NCBI GenBank assembly: GCA_934215455.1 | Contig: CAKPZX010000036.1 | Location: 1-17,509 of the forward strand | From: an uncultured Streptococcus sp. | Lineage (GTDB): Bacteria; Bacillota; Bacilli; Lactobacillales; Streptococcaceae | Length of the DNA: 17,509 nucleotides | Direction of reading: 5' to 3' | Shown here: one piece after another, positions 14,251-17,509 of the stretch | Layout of the letters: the number at the start of each line of letters is the position of its first letter | How positions within the stretch are numbered: the stretch's first letter is position 1 | Position numbers and translations under genes: made by a program | The notes under the pieces: model-generated | What the model saw: the letters and a program-made list of their open reading frames with translations, nothing else | Databases searched by the model: none | Told to the model about the DNA's origin: nothing

Positions 14251-15297
14251 ATGTCAACGATTGAAGAACAATTAAAAGCGCTTCGTGAAGAAACGCTGGC
14301 AGCTTTGAAGCAGATTTCTGCTGAAAATGAAAAAGAATTGCAAGAACTACGGGTCTCTGTCCTTGGGAAAAAAGGATCTCTGACCGAGATCCTCAAAGGG
14401 ATGAAAGATGTCTCTGCTGAGATGCGTCCGGTTATCGGGAAACACGTCAATGAAGCCCGCGATGTCTTGACGGCTGCCTTTGAAGAAACAACCAAACTCT
14501 TGGAAGAAAAGAAAGTCCAAGCGAAACTAGCTAGCGAAAGTATCGATGTGACGCTTCCTGGTCGTCCGGTTGCTAGTGGTTACCGTCATATCTTGACCCA
14601 AACCAGTGAAGAAATCGAAGATATCTTTATTGGGATGGGCTACCAAGTCGTGGACGGCTTTGAAGTGGAGCAAGACTACTACAACTTTGAACGCATGAAT
14701 CTGCCTAAAGATCACCCAGCGCGGGATATGCAGGATACCTTCTATATCACAGAAGAAATCTTGCTTCGGACCCATACCTCACCAGTACAGGCGCGGGCGA
14801 TGGATGCGCATGACTTTAGCAAGGGACCATTGAAGATGATCTCTCCAGGGCGTGTTTTCCGTCGGGATACAGATGATGCGACCCACAGCCACCAATTCCA
14901 TCAGATCGAAGGCTTGGTCGTTGGGAAGAACATCTCAATGGCAGACCTTCAAGGAACGCTTCAATTGATCGTGCAAAAGATGTTTGGTGCAGAACGTCAA
15001 ATCCGTCTTCGTCCTTCTTACTTCCCATTTACTGAGCCATCGGTTGAGGTGGACGTTTCTTGCTTCAAATGTGGTGGAGCTGGATGTAACGTATGTAAGA
15101 AAACTGGTTGGATTGAAATCATGGGAGCCGGTATGGTTCACCCACGCGTCCTTGAGATGAGTGGTATTGACCCAACAGTCTATTCAGGATTTGCCTTTGG
15201 ACTTGGTCAAGAGCGTGTGGCTATGCTTCGTTACGGAATCAATGATATCCGTGGCTTCTATCAAGGGGATATCCGTTTTTCAGAACAATTTAAATAA
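14251..15297 (+). CDS. pheS: Phenylalanyl-tRNA synthetase alpha subunit
   Basis: This 348-residue catalytic subunit of the PheS2-PheT2 class II synthetase attaches phenylalanine to tRNA-Phe. The N-terminal 85 residues form the coiled coil that contacts tRNA ([18 protein letters not shown] onward). The catalytic core has motif 1 around residues 118-150, motif 2 in [25 protein letters not shown] (197-221) and motif 3 in [22 protein letters not shown] (313-334). Four cysteines, C271, C274, C279 and C282, form the zinc-knuckle-like insertion seen in many bacterial PheS proteins. Length is usual and all motifs are intact. The ATG is preceded by GGAGG at a four-base spacing. Expression is controlled by the TTC T-box upstream. 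Two bases separate its stop from the GNAT gene, so the genes are co-transcribed. Confidence 0.98.
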   Translation: MSTIEEQLKALREETLAALKQISAENEKELQELRVSVLGKKGSLTEILKGMKDVSAEMRPVIGKHVNEARDVLTAAFEETTKLLEEKKVQAKLASESIDVTLPGRPVASGYRHILTQTSEEIEDIFIGMGYQVVDGFEVEQDYYNFERMNLPKDHPARDMQDTFYITEEILLRTHTSPVQARAMDAHDFSKGPLKMISPGRVFRRDTDDATHSHQFHQIEGLVVGKNISMADLQGTLQLIVQKMFGAERQIRLRPSYFPFTEPSVEVDVSCFKCGGAGCNVCKKTGWIEIMGAGMVHPRVLEMSGIDPTVYSGFAFGLGQERVAMLRYGINDIRGFYQGDIRFSEQFK

Positions 15298-15299
15298 TC

Positions 15300-15815
15300 A
15301 TGTTAGTTAGAGTAAAAATCGACCAGGCACAGACCTTACGTGACCTAGAGGTGGAAACCTACCGAGATACCTTTGGTCCCTATATTGTTGAGAAAGATTT
15401 GGAAGATTACTTCTCTACAGTGCTCTCTTTGGAGCAAATCGAGAAGGATCTGTTAGAACCAGAATCTGAAACCTATTTTGTCCTCAATGAAGATCAAGAA
15501 ATCTGTGGTTTTCTCAAGATCAATTGGGGTCAAGCGCAAACCGAGCTAGTAGAGATGGATAAGTCCTTTGAGATCCAACGGATCTATGTCAAAAAGAAAT
15601 TTCATGGGGCTGGTTTTGGCAAGGAAATGTTTAGCTTTGCGCTGGATCAAGCCAAGAGCCGTGGCTTTGAGTGGGCTTGGCTAGGTGTCTGGGAACGCAA
15701 CTTTAAGGCACAAGATTTTTACTATCGCTTTGGATTTGAACGATTTAGTGAACACGAGTATCCTACCGGTGATACGGTTGATATTGACTGGTTGTTGAGA
15801 AAGAAATTGGTCTAG
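15300..15815 (+). CDS. GNAT-family N-acetyltransferase between pheS and pheT
   Basis: This 171-residue protein is a GCN5-related acetyltransferase using acetyl-CoA. Motif A is IQRIYVKKKFHGAGFGKEMFSFAL (92-115) with the RIYV strand and the HGAGFG pyrophosphate-binding loop; motif B is WLGVWERNFKAQDFYYRFGFE (127-147). It resembles the PaiA/Bltd group, whose members include polyamine N-acetyltransferases, but the substrate cannot be told. The start lies two bases after the pheS stop and lacks a Shine-Dalgarno sequence, so translation is likely coupled to pheS. An acetyltransferase in the pheS-pheT interval also occurs in other streptococci (from memory), so the arrangement is inherited rather than a recent insertion. 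Being inside the T-box operon, it would rise when charged tRNA-Phe falls. Confidence 0.88.
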   Translation: MLVRVKIDQAQTLRDLEVETYRDTFGPYIVEKDLEDYFSTVLSLEQIEKDLLEPESETYFVLNEDQEICGFLKINWGQAQTELVEMDKSFEIQRIYVKKKFHGAGFGKEMFSFALDQAKSRGFEWAWLGVWERNFKAQDFYYRFGFERFSEHEYPTGDTVDIDWLLRKKLV

Positions 15816-15856
15816 AATGGACAAGAAGTCTCAAAATTGGAAGCTTCCATTCTAGA
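15811..15856 (+). repeat. 11-bp inverted repeat overlapping the GNAT stop codon
   Basis: TCTAGAATGGA (15811-15821) and TCCATTCTAGA (15846-15856) are a perfect inverted repeat with a 24-base loop. The loop side contains the palindrome TGGAAGCTTCCA. No T tract follows, so it is not a standard terminator; it may be an mRNA processing or stability element. Confidence 0.6.
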
Positions 15857-15989
15857 GAAAGGAAAGGCTTGAGTCCTCTTCCGAAACCAGCCTCGAGCTG
15901 GAAAACACAAAATGAAAGGATCGAAACGAGGGTGACTGAAAATCTAGGAAAGATATCTAGATTTCTGCTTAGCCCTTGGTATCTTACAT
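15816..15989 (+). other. Structured 174-base interval before pheT
   Basis: No credible gene is seen. Besides the 11-bp repeat, there are a CCAGC/GCTGG hairpin around 15887-15901 and a perfect 8-bp hairpin, AAATCTAG (15940-15947) with CTAGATTT (15957-15964). The last 25 bases before pheT contain no Shine-Dalgarno sequence. TGG-TATCTT at 15977-15985 could be a weak extended -10 element. Confidence 0.5.
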
Positions 15990-17509
15990 ATGTTAGTTAG
16001 TTATAAATGGTTAAAACAATTGGTGGACGTGGATGTGCCATCAGAAGAGTTGGCTGAAAAAATGTCAACAACAGGGATCGAAGTAGAAGGTGTGGCATCA
16101 CCAGCTGCTGGTCTCTCAAAAATTGTCGTCGGAGAAGTCTTGTCTTGTGAAGATGTGCCAGAAACACACCTTCATGTCTGCCAAGTTAATGTGGGTGAAG
16201 AAGAAGCCCGTCAAATCGTCTGTGGAGCACCAAATGTGCGAGCAGGCATCAAGGTTATGGTGGCTCTTCCAGGTGCTCGCATTGCGGACAACTACAAGAT
16301 TAAAAAAGGGAAAATCCGTGGCTTGGAATCCCTTGGGATGATCTGTTCACTTGGTGAATTAGGGATTTCTGACTCGGTTGTACCAAAAGAATTCGCAGAT
16401 GGCATCCAAATCTTGCCAGAAGATGCTGTTCCAGGAGAAGAAGTCTTCTCTTACCTAGACTTGGATGATGAAATCATCGAGCTTTCGATCACTCCAAACC
16501 GTGCAGATGCTCTTTCTATGCGTGGGGTAGCGCACGAAGTAGCTGCCATCTATGACAAGGCAGTCAATTTCAAAGACTTTACTTTGACTGAAACAGACCA
16601 AGCTGCAGCCGATGCTCTTTCTGTCAGTATTGACACAGACAAGGCTCCTTATTATGCAGCTCGTATCTTGGACAATGTGACCATCGCCCCAAGTCCACAG
16701 TGGTTGCAAAACCTCCTCATGAATGAAGGCATCCGTCCGATCAACAATGTGGTCGATGTAACCAACTATATTCTGCTTTACTTTGGTCAACCGATGCATG
16801 CCTTTGACTTGGATACCTTTGAAGGAACTGATATCCGTGTGCGTGAAGCGTGTGCAGGTGAAAAATTAGTAACCTTGGATGGGGAAGAACGTGAGTTGGA
16901 AACAAGTGACCTCGTGATCACAGTAGCTGACAAACCAGTAGCTCTTGCAGGTGTCATGGGTGGAGAAGCTACAGAAATCTCTGAAAAATCTACTCGTGTT
17001 GTCCTTGAGGCAGCTGTCTTCAATGGCAAATCGATCCGTAAGACTAGCGGTCGCCTCAACCTTCGTTCTGAATCATCTTCTCGTTTTGAAAAAGGCATTA
17101 ACGTGGCAACTGTCAATGAAGCCCTTGATGCAGCAGCGAGCATGATTGCAGAGCTTGCAGGAGCAACTGTTCGTAAGGGAATCGTTTCAGCAGGCCAGCT
17201 TGATCCTTCAGATGTAGAAGTTTCTTCTACTCTTGCAGACGTTAACCGTGTCCTAGGGACAGAGCTTTCCTACGCGGATGTCGAAGATGTCTTCCGTCGC
17301 CTTGGATTTGGTCTTTCTGGAAACGCTGAAGCCTTTACTGTCAGTGTTCCACGCCGCCGTTGGGACATCACCATCGAAGCGGACCTCTTTGAAGAAATCG
17401 CTCGGATTTATGGTTATGACAAATTACCAGCAACCCTTCCAAAAGATGACGGGACAGCAGGTGAATTGACAGCGACTCAAAAATTGCGTCGCCAAGTTCG
17501 GACCATTGC
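15990..17509 (+). CDS. pheT: Phenylalanyl-tRNA synthetase beta subunit (5' part, C-terminus outside window)
   Basis: The frame is open from the ATG to the window edge with no stop or frameshift, giving 506 of roughly 800 residues. PheT carries the tRNA-recognition and editing functions of the PheS2-PheT2 enzyme. It starts with [34 protein letters not shown]. Residues about 40-150 form the EMAP-type OB-fold tRNA-binding domain ([42 protein letters not shown]). B3/B4, the editing domain, follows from about residue 205 ([23 protein letters not shown]), and B5 starts around 400. The C-terminal class II-like core and the anticodon-binding domain lie outside. No ribosome-binding site is seen before the ATG and no alternative ATG, GTG or TTG lies upstream in frame before a stop, so the start is fixed by homology. 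Confidence 0.97.
   Translation, partial: MLVSYKWLKQLVDVDVPSEELAEKMSTTGIEVEGVASPAAGLSKIVVGEVLSCEDVPETHLHVCQVNVGEEEARQIVCGAPNVRAGIKVMVALPGARIADNYKIKKGKIRGLESLGMICSLGELGISDSVVPKEFADGIQILPEDAVPGEEVFSYLDLDDEIIELSITPNRADALSMRGVAHEVAAIYDKAVNFKDFTLTETDQAAADALSVSIDTDKAPYYAARILDNVTIAPSPQWLQNLLMNEGIRPINNVVDVTNYILLYFGQPMHAFDLDTFEGTDIRVREACAGEKLVTLDGEERELETSDLVITVADKPVALAGVMGGEATEISEKSTRVVLEAAVFNGKSIRKTSGRLNLRSESSSRFEKGINVATVNEALDAAASMIAELAGATVRKGIVSAGQLDPSDVEVSSTLADVNRVLGTELSYADVEDVFRRLGFGLSGNAEAFTVSVPRRRWDITIEADLFEEIARIYGYDKLPATLPKDDGTAGELTATQKLRRQVRTI

Noticed and set aside
15817..15855. 12-codon ORF MDKKSQNWKLPF just after the GNAT stop
   Set aside because: No Shine-Dalgarno sequence, and it lies inside the 11-bp inverted repeat, which explains the sequence better.
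15860..15965. A BOX or RUP streptococcal repeat before pheT
   Set aside because: The hairpins do not match the boxA/boxC or RUP sequences as I remember them; a repeat search of the genome would be needed to claim one.

Overview
The window is a low-GC Firmicutes chromosome segment with Streptococcus core gene content and order. The genes ezrA, serB, eno, a YueI-family gene, rqcH/pavA, a trpX-like gene and pheS-(GNAT)-pheT fit the mitis/sanguinis group of oral streptococci. A species call (S. parasanguinis or S. sanguinis, for example) is a guess from protein similarity. Enolase carries the FYDKERKVY plasminogen-binding motif and a C-terminal Lys-Lys, as in pneumococcal enolase. I see no insertion sequence, phage gene, CRISPR array, tRNA or rRNA.

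Layout. 1-1575: the 3' part of ezrA (cell division) and its terminator. 1598-3462: a serB-glycerate kinase operon with its own promoter and a bidirectional terminator. 3464-3916 (-): a YueI-family gene whose promoter lies almost on its start codon. 3917-4127: the divergent intergenic region before eno, with the eno promoter and a candidate 12-codon ORF. 4128-5484: enolase and terminator. 5497-6883 (-): a 61-residue hypothetical protein and a 6-phosphogluconolactonase-type beta-propeller, each with a promoter. 6958-9389: an overlapping pair, an AI-2E-family membrane protein and a TPR protein, both with GTG starts. 9427-10210: acetolactate decarboxylase and a bidirectional terminator. 10215-11917 (-): RqcH/PavA. 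12004-13393: a promoter, a T-box leader with a TGG (Trp) specifier, two tiny ORFs and a TrpX-like ABC substrate-binding protein with no permease or ATPase beside it. 13517-13936: a small ParB-like-fold protein. 13983-17509: promoter, a T-box with a TTC (Phe) specifier, pheS, a GNAT acetyltransferase, a structured 174-base gap and the 5' part of pheT.

How the genes fit together. Several touch central carbon flow: phosphoserine phosphatase, glycerate kinase and enolase meet at the 2-/3-phosphoglycerate node, the lactonase belongs to the oxidative pentose phosphate pathway, and acetolactate decarboxylase diverts pyruvate to acetoin. Two tRNA-sensing leaders within about 2 kb control tryptophan-related uptake and phenylalanyl-tRNA synthetase. 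Most of the window is ordinary core genome. The points worth a second look are the orphan TrpX with mini-ORFs in its leader, the probable leaderless YueI-family gene, the SD-bearing small ORF before eno, and the odd pheS-GNAT-pheT junction. No wholly new system is evident.
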